Shown piece by piece: positions 31,451-40,466 of a stretch of DNA of 56,390 bases. The notes below the pieces were generated by a model. The model was given only the letters and a program-made list of their open reading frames with translations, searched no databases and was not told the origin of the DNA. The position numbers and the translations under genes were made by a program. The number at the start of each line of letters is the position of its first letter. Position 1 is the stretch's first letter. Location of the stretch: assembly GCF_024138395.1 (NCBI RefSeq), contig NZ_JAMYDU010000028.1, positions 1 through 56,390 of the forward strand, read 5' to 3'. Origin of the DNA: Pseudomonas mandelii (GTDB taxonomy: Bacteria; Pseudomonadota; Gammaproteobacteria; Pseudomonadales; Pseudomonadaceae).

Positions 31451-32095
31451 ATGATCGACTTGTATTACTGGACCACCCCCAACGGCCACAAGATTTCGAT
31501 ATTCCTGGAAGAAGCCGGCCTGCCGTACAACGTTTACCCGATTAACATCAGCCAGAACGACCAGTTCAAACCCGAGTTCCTGAAGATCTCGCCGAACAAC
31601 AAGATCCCGGCCATCGTCGATCATGAGCCGGTCGATGGCGGTGAGCCGTTGGCATTGTTCGAGTCGGGGGCGATTCTGCTGTACCTGGCGGAGAAAACCG
31701 GCAAGTTCCTGCCCAAGGATTTGCGCGGGCGTCAGCAAGCACTGCAATGGCTGTTCTGGCAGATGGGTGGCCTGGGGCCGATGGCCGGGCAGAATCATCA
31801 CTTCAGCCAATTCGCACCAGAGAAAATTCCTTACGCGATCAAGCGCTACATCGACGAAACCGCCCGCCTGTATGGGGTGCTCGACAAGCAACTGGCCAAC
31901 AATGACTTTGTCGCCGGCAGCGAATACAGCATTGCCGACATGGCGATCTACCCGTGGATCGTTTCTCACAAGTGGCAGAGCCAGAACCTGGAAGACTTCC
32001 CCAACGTACTGCGCTGGTTCAACCACATCCAGAACCGCCCGGCGACGGTGAAGGCGTATGCGCTGGTGGCCAAGGTGAATCCGCCTAAATCCTGA
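31451..32095 (+). CDS. yfcG: Nu-class glutathione S-transferase, YfcG-like
   Basis: The 214-residue protein aligns closely with E. coli YfcG, with the N-terminal TTPNGHK region (T9, N11), the FLEEAGLPY, ISPNNKIPAIVD and GGLGPM..QNHHF segments. YfcG has GSH-disulfide reductase activity. The ATG at 31451 follows GGAG at 31441-31444. The gene is divergent from the isochorismatase-fold gene, with about 145 bp between the starts. Confidence 0.9.
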   Translation: MIDLYYWTTPNGHKISIFLEEAGLPYNVYPINISQNDQFKPEFLKISPNNKIPAIVDHEPVDGGEPLALFESGAILLYLAEKTGKFLPKDLRGRQQALQWLFWQMGGLGPMAGQNHHFSQFAPEKIPYAIKRYIDETARLYGVLDKQLANNDFVAGSEYSIADMAIYPWIVSHKWQSQNLEDFPNVLRWFNHIQNRPATVKAYALVAKVNPPKS

Positions 32096-32285
32096 TGCCC
32101 TGCACTCTGATCATTCCCATGCTCCGCGTGGGAATGCCTCAACGGACGCTGCGCGTTCGGCTCTGGAAGTGACGCGAAGCGTCACGGGCTGCATTCCTTT
32201 GCTGCGCGTGGGAACGATCACATAAAGAAATAAACCGCCGCCGCTTGCGCGGCCACCTCCTGCTCACTAACGTAGCGGCTTTATT
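32096..32285. repeat. GGGAACGATC-type repeat segment
   Basis: This gap after the GST gene contains several inverted motifs: ATTCCCATGC/GCGTGGGAAT (about 32113-32135), GTGACGC/GCGTCAC (about 32169-32187) and GTGGGAACGATC (32209-32220). They match the palindrome at 25762-25792. I see no gene here. Confidence 0.7.
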
Positions 32286-32443
32286 GTGCCCCGCCTCGGA
32301 AGTCCGTTCAGTTTTGGCGAGTGGCTAATGTTGTCAGGCAAGGCGCCGCGACGAGTCATAGCCCGCTATGGCGAGGAGCGGCAACGCAGTCTGACGACAT
32401 TAGACGCCGTCAACACTGAACAGCGACTTTCGAGGCGGGGCAC
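32286..32443. repeat. 158-bp long imperfect hairpin upstream of quiP
   Basis: About 52 bases on each side pair. The left arm starts GTGCCCCGCCTCG and contains GTTCAGT and CTAATGTTGTCAG; the right arm is its near complement ending GGCGGGGCAC. A central loop of about 55 bases has its own small stem (ATAGCCCGCTAT). The whole is 25 bp upstream of the quiP start. It could be a palindromic repeat (REPIN/MITE-like) or a structured leader. The single T-runs of a terminator are lacking. Confidence 0.75.
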
Positions 32444-32467
32444 CACTACCCCCGCAGGAGCTTTGCC

Positions 32468-34918
32468 ATGGCCTCGCCAGCCCTCACACATTTTCTTCCC
32501 CGGTTCGGCGTTGCCGCAGCAGTGGCCGGTGTTTTAAGCCTGACCGGTTGTCAGACCTGGAACACTCAAGACACCCTCCCGCCTGCCTCCGGCGTGCAAC
32601 CGCTCAAAGGCCTGGCGCAGAACGTTTCGATTCGACGCAATGCCATGGGCATGCCGCTGATCGAGAGCAATAGCTTCCACGATGCGCTGTTCGCCCTCGG
32701 TTACGTGCACGCCAGCGACCGCATCACGCAAATGGTCACTCTGCGTTTGCTCGCCCAGGGCCGTCTGGCGGAGATGTCCGGTTCGGACCTGCTCGACGCC
32801 GACCGCTACATGCGGGCGGTCAATCTGAAGAAAAGCGCGGGTGAGCTGTACAAGGCCTCTTCGCCGCGCCTCAAGCGATTCTTCGAAGTCTATGCGCGTG
32901 GGGTCAACGCCTACCTGTTCCGCTATCGCGACAAATTGCCTGCCGACCTCGCGGCCACTGGCTACAAACCGGAATACTGGAAACCTGAAGATTCGGCGCT
33001 GATTTTCTGCCTGCTGAATTTCAGTCAATCGGCGAACCTGCCGGAAGAAATTTCCTCGCTGATGCTGGCGCAGACCATCAGCATCGACAAACTGGCGTGG
33101 CTGACGCCTTCCGCTCCCGACGAAAAACTGCCGGTCGCTGAAGCTGAAAAACTCCAGGGCATCAAACTCAACGGGCAAATCCCGGGCCTGAGCGAAATCA
33201 GCAAAGCCACCGGTAAACTGTCCGACCTGAAGCTGCTGGGCGCGACGTCTTCGAACAACTGGGCGATCGCCCCGCAACGCAGCCGCAGCGGCAAAAGCCT
33301 GTTGGCCAGCGACAGCCATGGGCCGCTGGGCGTGCCGGCGCTGTTCAGTTACGTACAGATTCGCGCGCCGAAGTACCAGGCCTCCGGCGTGACCATTGCC
33401 GGGTTACCCATGGTGCTCGGTGGTTTCAACGGCAAAGTGGCATGGAGCATGACCACGGTCATGGGCGATAACCAGGACCTGTTCCTGGAAAAAATCAAAC
33501 GCCAGGGCAATGGCCTTTCCTACGACGTGGGGGGCAAATGGCAGCCGGTTATCGTGCGTAACGAAACCTACTTCGTCAAAGGCCAGAAGCCGATTCGCGA
33601 AGCGGTGTACGAAACCCGTCACGGGCCGCTGCTCAACAGCGCCCAAGGCACCGCGTTGGCGAATGGTTTCGGCCTGGCCTTGCAGACGCCGAACTTCACC
33701 GACGACAAAACCCTGGACGCGTTTTTCGACCTGTCCCGAGCGCAGAACATCGAGAAAGCTTCGGACGCCAGCCGAGAAATACGCGCCATTGCGCTGAATC
33801 TGGTGTTTGCCGATGCCAGCAATATTGGCTGGCAAGTTACTGGTCGCTACCCGAACCGTCGCGAAGGCGAAGGCTTGCTGCCGTCGCCGGGCTGGGAAGG
33901 TCGCTACGACTGGGACGGTTACGCCGACCCGATGCTCCATCCGTACGACCAGGATCCGGCTCAAGGCTGGCTCGGCACCGCCAACCAACGGGTCATTCCC
34001 CATGGCTACGGGATGCAACTGTCCAATTCCTGGTCGGCACCGGAGCGCGGCGAGCGCATGGCCGAACTGGCGGGCGTGGGCAAGCACGACACTCGCAGCG
34101 TGATCGCCATGCAATACGACCAGACCACCACCTTCGCTGCCAAGCTGAAGAAAATGTTTGGAGCGCCGGGCATGGCTCAGCCACTCAAGCAAGCCATCGA
34201 AGCGCTGCCGGAGGCTGATCGCGGCAAGGCTCGCGAGGCTTATACGCGCTTGATGGCTTTCGACGGCAAACTCAGCCCGACCTCCGCCGACGCGGCGATT
34301 TACGAGCTGTTCTTGCAGGAAAGCACTAAGCAGATGTTCCTCGACGAACTGGGCCCGGAAAACAGCCCGGCGTGGAAAGCCTTTATCGCCAACGGCACGT
34401 TGTCTTACGCGGCGCAGGCCGATCATCTGCTGAGCCGCGAGGACAGTCCGTTCTGGGACGACCTGCGTACCCCGCAGAAAGAAGACAAACCGGCGATCCT
34501 CGCCCGTAGCCTGGCGGCCGCGATCAGCGCGGGGGACAGCCAGTTGGGTGGCGATCACAAAGCCTGGCAGTGGGGCAAACTGCACCGCTACGAGTGGAAG
34601 AACGCCAGCGGTCAGACCGTGCGCGGTCCCCTGGCAGCCGGCGGCGACCACACCACACTCAACACCGCTGCGTTCACCTGGGGTCAAGACTTCAACACAA
34701 CGCTGGCGCCGGCCATGCGCTTTATCGTCGATTTCGGCCAGGCCGAACCGCTGATGGGCCAGAACGGTACCGGCCAATCCGGCAATCCAGCCAGCCCGCA
34801 CTATCTCGATAGCGTCGATCCATGGCTCAAGGGGCAATACATGAGCCTGCCGATGCAGCCGCAGAACTTTGACAAGGTGTATGGCAAGACGCGGTTGACC
34901 CTGACGCCAGGTAAATAA
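32468..34918 (+). CDS. quiP: Acyl-homoserine lactone acylase QuiP
   Basis: The 816-residue precursor has a lipobox-like signal (LTGC, C28) and is closely similar over its whole length to P. aeruginosa QuiP (PA1032). The penicillin-acylase Ntn-hydrolase nucleophile is S262 in SNNWAIAP, where autoproteolysis would split the alpha and beta chains. The GLP..GGFNGKVAWSMT and PNRREGEGLLPSPGW segments are characteristic. It hydrolyses the amide of long-chain AHLs in the periplasm. AGGAG precedes the ATG. A region near residue 715 is about 18 residues shorter than my recollection of QuiP. Confidence 0.92.
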   Translation: MASPALTHFLPRFGVAAAVAGVLSLTGCQTWNTQDTLPPASGVQPLKGLAQNVSIRRNAMGMPLIESNSFHDALFALGYVHASDRITQMVTLRLLAQGRLAEMSGSDLLDADRYMRAVNLKKSAGELYKASSPRLKRFFEVYARGVNAYLFRYRDKLPADLAATGYKPEYWKPEDSALIFCLLNFSQSANLPEEISSLMLAQTISIDKLAWLTPSAPDEKLPVAEAEKLQGIKLNGQIPGLSEISKATGKLSDLKLLGATSSNNWAIAPQRSRSGKSLLASDSHGPLGVPALFSYVQIRAPKYQASGVTIAGLPMVLGGFNGKVAWSMTTVMGDNQDLFLEKIKRQGNGLSYDVGGKWQPVIVRNETYFVKGQKPIREAVYETRHGPLLNSAQGTALANGFGLALQTPNFTDDKTLDAFFDLSRAQNIEKASDASREIRAIALNLVFADASNIGWQVTGRYPNRREGEGLLPSPGWEGRYDWDGYADPMLHPYDQDPAQGWLGTANQRVIPHGYGMQLSNSWSAPERGERMAELAGVGKHDTRSVIAMQYDQTTTFAAKLKKMFGAPGMAQPLKQAIEALPEADRGKAREAYTRLMAFDGKLSPTSADAAIYELFLQESTKQMFLDELGPENSPAWKAFIANGTLSYAAQADHLLSREDSPFWDDLRTPQKEDKPAILARSLAAAISAGDSQLGGDHKAWQWGKLHRYEWKNASGQTVRGPLAAGGDHTTLNTAAFTWGQDFNTTLAPAMRFIVDFGQAEPLMGQNGTGQSGNPASPHYLDSVDPWLKGQYMSLPMQPQNFDKVYGKTRLTLTPGK

Positions 34919-34920
34919 GA

Positions 34921-35001
34921 TCAAAAGATCGCAGCCTGCGGCAGCTCCTACAGATGAACTCGATTCCCCTGTAGGAGCTGCCGCAGGCTGCGATCTTTTG
35001 A
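34921..35001. repeat. Perfect 33-bp inverted repeat (GATCGCAGCC type)
   Basis: Arms 34921-34953 and 34969-35001 are perfectly complementary, with a 15-base loop. The arm contains GATCGCAGCCTGCGGCAGC followed by TCCTACAG, a fluorescens REP type. It follows quiP by 2 bp and may also end its transcript. Confidence 0.93.
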
Positions 35002-35083
35002 TTTTTACCCCCATGAAAATAAATAGAACTTCTCCTCTTGCGCAAACCTCCTAGCTAGCAGGCCACTCCATTTGGGTAACAAT

Positions 35084-36115
35084 ATGGACCTTGTTATCGC
35101 TCGTCCTGAAGGTTTGTACTGCCCGCCCGGGGATTTCTATATCGACCCATGGCGCCCGGTCGAACGCTCGGTCATCACCCACGCCCACAGCGACCATGCT
35201 CGCCGTGGCAATCAACATTATCTGGCGGCGGCACCAAGTGCAGGCATTCTGCGCGCGCGTCTGGGCCAGGACATCAACCTGCAAACCTTGCGCTATGGCG
35301 AGCAGTTGCTGCACCACGGCGTAACACTGAGTTTTCACCCCGCAGGCCATGTACTCGGCTCGGCCCAGGTGCGCCTGGAATACGGCGGGGAAGTCTGGGT
35401 CGCCTCCGGGGATTACAAGACCGAGGCCGACGGCACCTGTGCGCCGTTCGAGCCGGTGCGCTGTCACACGTTCATCACGGAATCGACATTCGGGCTGCCG
35501 ATTTATCGCTGGCAACCCCAGACGCAGGTCTTTGCCGAGATCAATCAGTGGTGGCGGGCCAATGCGGATGCCGAAAAAACCAGCGTGCTGTTCTGCTATT
35601 CCTTCGGCAAGGCTCAGCGGATTCTCCATGGCATCGATGCCAGTCTTGGTCCCATTCTGGCCCATGGCGCGGTTGAACCCATCAATCGGATTTATCGCGA
35701 GAGCGGCATTTATTTACCGCCAACGGTCTATGCCGGCGAAGTAAAAAAACATGATCCGATGATGCGCAAGGCCTTGGTCCTCGCGCCGCCTTCGGCTGGC
35801 GCCAGCCCTTGGGTACGGCGTTTCGGTGACTACAGCGATGGCTTCGCCAGCGGTTGGATGCGCTTGCGTGGGACCCGGCGGCGGCGCGGCGTGGACCGCG
35901 GTTTCGTGCTGTCCGATCACGCCGACTGGCCCGGCCTGCTTTGGGCCATCGAGCAAACCGGAGCCGAACGCGTGATCGTCACCCATGGTTCGATCGGGGT
36001 GCTGGTGCGCCATCTGCGCGAACAAGGCCTCGATGCCATGGGTTTCAGCACCGAATACGGCGATGATGAAGACACCACAGTCCTCGAACCCGAGAGCGCC
36101 GAGGTGCTGGCATGA
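35084..36115 (+). CDS. Ligase-associated DNA exonuclease (metallo-beta-lactamase fold)
   Basis: The 343-residue protein has the MBL-fold metal motif HAHSDHA near residue 40, GHVLGSA, and later GVDRGFVLSDHAD. It resembles the beta-CASP group of 3'-end processing and SNM1-type nucleases. The ligase-associated DNA exonuclease family is encoded next to an ATP-dependent ligase, as here, where the next gene overlaps by 4 bp (ATGA). The first ATG (35084) is preferred to an upstream TTG. It should process DNA ends in repair. Confidence 0.88.
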   Translation: MDLVIARPEGLYCPPGDFYIDPWRPVERSVITHAHSDHARRGNQHYLAAAPSAGILRARLGQDINLQTLRYGEQLLHHGVTLSFHPAGHVLGSAQVRLEYGGEVWVASGDYKTEADGTCAPFEPVRCHTFITESTFGLPIYRWQPQTQVFAEINQWWRANADAEKTSVLFCYSFGKAQRILHGIDASLGPILAHGAVEPINRIYRESGIYLPPTVYAGEVKKHDPMMRKALVLAPPSAGASPWVRRFGDYSDGFASGWMRLRGTRRRRGVDRGFVLSDHADWPGLLWAIEQTGAERVIVTHGSIGVLVRHLREQGLDAMGFSTEYGDDEDTTVLEPESAEVLA

Positions 36116-37800
36116 AAGCCTTCGCCGACTTGTATGCCGAGCTCGATGCCACCACCTCGAGCAACGCCAAACTGACGGCGATGCAGAACTATTTCGCACA
36201 GGCCGCGCCTGAAGATGCCGCGTGGGCGGTGTACTTTCTGTCCGGTGGACGACCTCGGCAGTTGGTGCCGGTACGGATGTTGCGGGAAATGGCCACAGCG
36301 TTTTCCGGACTCTCACCCTGGTTGTTCGAAGAAAGTTATCAGGCCGTCGGTGATCTGGCGGAAACCATTTCGCTGGTGCTGCCCGAAACGCAGCACACCT
36401 CCACCGATGGGCTGGCAGTGTGGATTGAAGACAAACTGCTACCGCTGCGTAACGCGCCCCCGCTGACCCTCGCCGAATGCTTGCCCGCCTTGTGGGCGCA
36501 ACTGGATCGCCAGAGTCTGATGCTGTGCATCAAATTGATTACTGGCAGTTTCCGTGTCGGGGTCTCCAAATTGCTGGTTACCCGCGCGCTGGCGGCAATG
36601 GCCGGCCTCGACAGCAAACGTGTGGCCCAGCGGCTGGTGGGTTACACCGATCTGTCTAACCGCCCAAGCGCCGCCAGTTACCTGAAGCTCATCGCCCCCG
36701 AATCACCCAATGAGCATGCCCAACGGGGTGGCCAGCCGTACCCGTTTTTCCTCGCCCATGCGTTGTCGCACCCGGTCGAGCAGTTCGAAGCCCTGCTCGG
36801 TCCGGCCAGTCAATGGCAAGTGGAATGGAAGTGGGACGGCATCCGCGCCCAGGTGGTCAAGCGCGATGGGCGCTTGTGGATCTGGTCACGAGGTGAAGAA
36901 CTGGTGACCGAACGCTTCCCCGAACTGGAGAGCCTGGTTCATGGCTTACCCGATGGCACGGTGATCGACGGTGAAATCGTCGCCTGGAAAGCTGCACCAC
37001 CGGGCACCGTGGACGCCTTCGACACGCAATCGCCATCGTCACCTTCCGTGCAGCCTTTCGCCCTGTTGCAACAGCGGATCGGCCGTAAAATGCTGAGCAA
37101 GAAAATCCTCGATGAGGTGCCTGTGGTCATCCAGGCCTATGACCTGCTGGAATGGCAGGGAGAGGATTGGCGCAACCAGACTCAAGCCACGCGCCGTACT
37201 CAGCTGGAACAACTCATCAAAACCTGCGCAAACCCGGTGTTACTGAGCTCGCCCGTGCTGACCGGCGAAGACTGGTTCGACCTCGCCCGCCAACGAGAAG
37301 CCTCCCGCAAACTGGGCGTCGAAGGCATGATGCTCAAGGCCCGCGAGGCGCTGTATGGCGTCGGGCGGACCAAGGACATGGGCGTGTGGTGGAAATGGAA
37401 AGTCGACCCGTTCAGTGTCGATGCGGTGCTGATCTATGCCCAGCAGGGCCATGGCCGCCGGGCCAGTCTCTACACCGATTACACCTTCGCCGTGTGGGAC
37501 GGCCCACCCTCTGCCCGCGAGCGAACGCTGGTGCCTTTCGCCAAGGCTTACTCCGGGCTGACCGACGACGAAATGCGTCAGGTCGACAGCATCGTGCGCA
37601 AGACCACGGTGGAAAAGTTCGGACCGGTAAGTAGTGTGAAGCCGACATTGGTGTTTGAGCTGGGGTTCGAGGGCATTGCCCTATCGAAACGGCACAAGAG
37701 CGGGATTGCGGTGCGGTTTCCGAGGATGTTGCGTTGGCGACAGGATAAGTCGGTAGAGGACGCTGACAGCTTGGCGACGTTGCAGGATTTGCTCGCCTGA
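36112..37800 (+). CDS. ATP-dependent DNA ligase
   Basis: The 562-residue protein has the nucleotidyltransferase motif I lysine in KWDGIR (K240), motif III-type segments and later EGMMLKAR and KWKVDPF. The N-terminal half is the DNA-binding domain of bacterial ATP-dependent ligases of the ligase-exonuclease-helicase group. It is translationally coupled to the exonuclease (ATGA). The helicase (Lhr-like) and phosphoesterase that often complete the set do not follow; a REPIN does. Confidence 0.93.
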   Translation: MKAFADLYAELDATTSSNAKLTAMQNYFAQAAPEDAAWAVYFLSGGRPRQLVPVRMLREMATAFSGLSPWLFEESYQAVGDLAETISLVLPETQHTSTDGLAVWIEDKLLPLRNAPPLTLAECLPALWAQLDRQSLMLCIKLITGSFRVGVSKLLVTRALAAMAGLDSKRVAQRLVGYTDLSNRPSAASYLKLIAPESPNEHAQRGGQPYPFFLAHALSHPVEQFEALLGPASQWQVEWKWDGIRAQVVKRDGRLWIWSRGEELVTERFPELESLVHGLPDGTVIDGEIVAWKAAPPGTVDAFDTQSPSSPSVQPFALLQQRIGRKMLSKKILDEVPVVIQAYDLLEWQGEDWRNQTQATRRTQLEQLIKTCANPVLLSSPVLTGEDWFDLARQREASRKLGVEGMMLKAREALYGVGRTKDMGVWWKWKVDPFSVDAVLIYAQQGHGRRASLYTDYTFAVWDGPPSARERTLVPFAKAYSGLTDDEMRQVDSIVRKTTVEKFGPVSSVKPTLVFELGFEGIALSKRHKSGIAVRFPRMLRWRQDKSVEDADSLATLQDLLA

Positions 37801-38179
37801 CCTGATTTCTGAGGGCTGATCTTTGTAGCAGCTGTCGAGCCTGCGAGGCTGCGTTCGGCTGCGCAGCAGTCGTGAAACCGTCTGACAAGGTCTGCCTGAC
37901 GCACCGCAACTTCTGATTTGACGACTGCTGCGCAGCCGAACGCAGCCTCGCAGGCTCGACAGCTGCTACAGCGGGCAAGCCCTTGCGCACCACCCTGGCG
38001 CAGGAATTTGGCGATGCCCATTTTCGTGCGCAGATCGCGCTTTGCCACTTCTTGTATTACCTTTTAAACGCTTGTTCGGGACTCTGGTTCGGAAATTGCT
38101 ACTTTGAATAGGTCTTACGCTTTCCAGTAACAGTACTTCTGCGCCACAAGCGCTCATATTGGTTCTTAGGGATTGAATA
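37801..38179. other. Intergenic region with REP palindrome before aotJ
   Basis: This 379-bp gap holds the REP palindrome (37824-37970) in its first half. The second half (37971-38179) has no convincing gene; a short unbroken plus-strand frame of about 30 codons from 37977 has no start or ribosome site. The promoter of the aot operon should lie here; no clear consensus box stands out. Confidence 0.6.
37824..37970. repeat. REP palindrome, TGTAGCAGCTGTCGAGCC type
   Basis: Inverted arms TGTAGCAGCTGTCGAGCCTG at left and its complement at right enclose about 50 bases. It is the second member of the family seen at 29690-29866, with almost identical arms extending over about 50 bases. Confidence 0.92.
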
Positions 38180-38962
38180 ATGAAAAAAGCATTGCTGACC
38201 CTTTCTGCACTGGCGTTGTGCATGGCTGCCGGCTCCGCGCTGGCCAAGGAATACAAAGAATTGCGTTTTGGCGTTGACCCTTCTTACGCGCCGTTCGAGT
38301 CCAAAGCAGCCGACGGCAGCCTGGTAGGCTTCGACATCGACCTGGGCAATGCAATCTGCGCCGAGCTGAAGGTCAAGTGCAAATGGGTCGAAAGCGATTT
38401 CGACGGCATGATTCCGGGCCTCAAGGCCAATAAATTCGACGGTGTGATCTCTTCGATGACCGTCACCCCGGCCCGCGAAAAAGTCATCGACTTCTCCGAC
38501 GAACTGTTCTCTGGCCCAACCGCTTATGTGTTCAAGAAAGGTTCCGGCCTGACCGAAGACCCGGCTTCGCTGAAGGGTAAAACCGTCGGCTACGAGCAAG
38601 GCACCATCCAGGAAGCCTACGCCAAGGCCGTGCTGGACAAGGCTGGCGTGAAAACCCAGGCCTATCAGAACCAGGATCAGGTGTATTCGGACTTGATGTC
38701 GGGTCGCCTCGACGCAGCAATCCAGGACATGCTGCAAGCTGAACTGGGCTTCTTGAAGTCACCAAAAGGCGAAGGCTACGAAGTCAGCAAGCCAGTCGAA
38801 AGCGAATTGCTGCCGTCGAAAACAGCGATCGGTATCTCTAAAGGTAACAAAGACCTCAAAGACCTTTTGAATAAAGGTATCAAAGCGTTACACGACAATG
38901 GCACCTACGACACCATTCAGAAGAAACACTTTGGCGATCTGAATCTGTACAGCGGCAAATAA
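38180..38962 (+). CDS. aotJ: Arginine/ornithine ABC transporter, binding protein
   Basis: The 260-residue periplasmic protein has a Sec signal (cleavage after ALA, about residue 22) and the LAO-binding family core: FGVDPSYAPFE, LVGFDIDLGN, DFDGMIPGL and the TPAR..IDFS segments that bind the alpha-amino acid. The order binding protein, permease, permease, deacylase-like, ATPase matches aotJQMOP of P. aeruginosa, which imports arginine and ornithine. A terminator-like hairpin after it lowers expression of the distal genes. Confidence 0.88.
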   Translation: MKKALLTLSALALCMAAGSALAKEYKELRFGVDPSYAPFESKAADGSLVGFDIDLGNAICAELKVKCKWVESDFDGMIPGLKANKFDGVISSMTVTPAREKVIDFSDELFSGPTAYVFKKGSGLTEDPASLKGKTVGYEQGTIQEAYAKAVLDKAGVKTQAYQNQDQVYSDLMSGRLDAAIQDMLQAELGFLKSPKGEGYEVSKPVESELLPSKTAIGISKGNKDLKDLLNKGIKALHDNGTYDTIQKKHFGDLNLYSGK

Positions 38963-38968
38963 TGCCCG

Positions 38969-38997
38969 GCGCCCATCTCGCGATGGGCGCTTTTTTT
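38969..38997 (+). terminator. Intercistronic hairpin after aotJ
   Basis: A GCGCCCATC/GATGGGCGC stem with a TCGC loop and seven T residues lies between aotJ and aotQ. It can act as an attenuating terminator so that binding protein is made in excess over the membrane parts, a usual feature of such operons. Confidence 0.85.
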
Positions 38998-39018
38998 ACC
39001 CGATCAGGTTGCTGATTT

Positions 39019-39747
39019 ATGTTCGAAAACCTATTACAAAGCCTGGGGCTTTCTGCCTTCAGCCTCAAGGGCTTCGGTCCGTTGCTGATGGAAGGCACCT
39101 GGATGACCATCAAGTTATCGGTGTTGTCACTTTTGTTGGCCGTGTTGCTCGGTCTGCTCGGTGCCAGTGCCAAGCTGTCAAAAGTCAAACTGGTGCGCGT
39201 ACCGGCTCAGCTCTACACCACGCTGATTCGCGGTGTGCCGGATCTGGTGCTGATGCTGCTGATCTTCTACAGCCTGCAAACCTGGCTGACTTCGTTTACC
39301 GATTTCATGGAATGGGAATACATCGAGATCAACCCGTTCAGCGCCGGGGTCATCACCTTGGGCTTCATTTATGGCGCGTACTTCACCGAAACGTTTCGCG
39401 GAGCGATCCTCGCCGTACCGCGGGGCCAGGTCGAAGCCGCCACTGCCTATGGGCTCAAACGCGGTCAGCGTTTTCGTATCGTGGTGTTCCCACAAATGAT
39501 GCGCTTCGCCCTGCCGGGCATCGGTAACAACTGGATGGTGATGCTCAAGGCCACCGCGCTGGTCTCGATCATCGGCCTCGCCGACCTGGTCAAGGCCGCG
39601 CAGGACGCCGGTAAAAGCACCTATCAACTGTTCTACTTCCTGGTGCTTGCCGCATTGATTTACCTGCTGATCACCAGCGCCTCCAATATCGTCCTGCGCT
39701 GGCTCGAACGCCGCTACGCCGCCGGTTCCCGGGAGGCCGTGCGATGA
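39019..39747 (+). CDS. aotQ: Arginine/ornithine ABC transporter, permease Q
   Basis: The 242-residue inner-membrane protein is a HisQ/ArtQ-type permease with about five membrane spans and the EAA loop (EAATAYGLKRGQRF) that contacts the ATPase. Its stop overlaps the next permease start by 4 bp. Specificity is inferred from the operon. Confidence 0.87.
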   Translation: MFENLLQSLGLSAFSLKGFGPLLMEGTWMTIKLSVLSLLLAVLLGLLGASAKLSKVKLVRVPAQLYTTLIRGVPDLVLMLLIFYSLQTWLTSFTDFMEWEYIEINPFSAGVITLGFIYGAYFTETFRGAILAVPRGQVEAATAYGLKRGQRFRIVVFPQMMRFALPGIGNNWMVMLKATALVSIIGLADLVKAAQDAGKSTYQLFYFLVLAALIYLLITSASNIVLRWLERRYAAGSREAVR

Positions 39748-40454
39748 TCGAACTCTTGCAGGAATACTGGAGACCCTTCCTTTATACCGACGGCTACAAC
39801 ATCACTGGCCTGGCCATGACCATGTGGCTGCTCAGTGCGTCGCTGCTCATCGGTTTTGTGGTGTCGATCCCGCTGTCCATCGCGAGGGTTTCGCCCAAGA
39901 TCTATGTCCGCTGGCCGGTGCAGTTTTACACCTACCTGTTCCGGGGCACGCCGCTGTATATCCAGCTGCTGATTTGCTACACCGGGATCTACAGCCTGGC
40001 TGCCGTGCGTGCCCAGCCTGTCCTTGATGCATTCTTTCGCGACGCGATGAACTGCACGATCCTGGCCTTCGCCCTGAACACCTGCGCCTACACCACGGAG
40101 ATCTTCGCCGGGGCGATTCGCAGCATGGCGCATGGTGAAGTCGAAGCGGCCAAGGCCTACGGTCTGACAGGCTGGAAGCTCTATGCCTACGTGATCATGC
40201 CGTCGGCCCTGCGTCGCTCGTTGCCTTATTACAGCAACGAAGTGATTCTGATGCTGCACTCGACCACCGTGGCATTCACCGCGACTATCCCGGACGTCTT
40301 GAAAGTCGCTCGCGATGCGAACTCTGCGACCTTCCTGACATTCCAGTCGTTCGGCATCGCCGCGCTGATCTACCTGACCGTTACCTTTGCGCTGGTCGGC
40401 CTGTTCCGCCTCGCCGAACGCCGATGGCTGGCCTTCCTCGGGCCGACTCACTAG
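39744..40454 (+). CDS. aotM: Arginine/ornithine ABC transporter, permease M
   Basis: The 236-residue HisM-type permease has five membrane spans and an EAA loop (EAAKAYGLTGWKLY). It pairs with AotQ in the membrane channel, and its ATG overlaps the TGA of aotQ. Confidence 0.87.
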   Translation: MIELLQEYWRPFLYTDGYNITGLAMTMWLLSASLLIGFVVSIPLSIARVSPKIYVRWPVQFYTYLFRGTPLYIQLLICYTGIYSLAAVRAQPVLDAFFRDAMNCTILAFALNTCAYTTEIFAGAIRSMAHGEVEAAKAYGLTGWKLYAYVIMPSALRRSLPYYSNEVILMLHSTTVAFTATIPDVLKVARDANSATFLTFQSFGIAALIYLTVTFALVGLFRLAERRWLAFLGPTH

Positions 40455-40466
40455 GACAACTCGTAC

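Noticed and set aside
33404..35014. 536-codon open frame opposite quiP
   Set aside because: It is fully covered by quiP, which has family motifs throughout; the antisense product has no known domain.
37977..38070. Possible gene remnant before aotJ
   Set aside because: A frame of about 30 codons without start, ribosome site or recognisable similarity; chance is enough.
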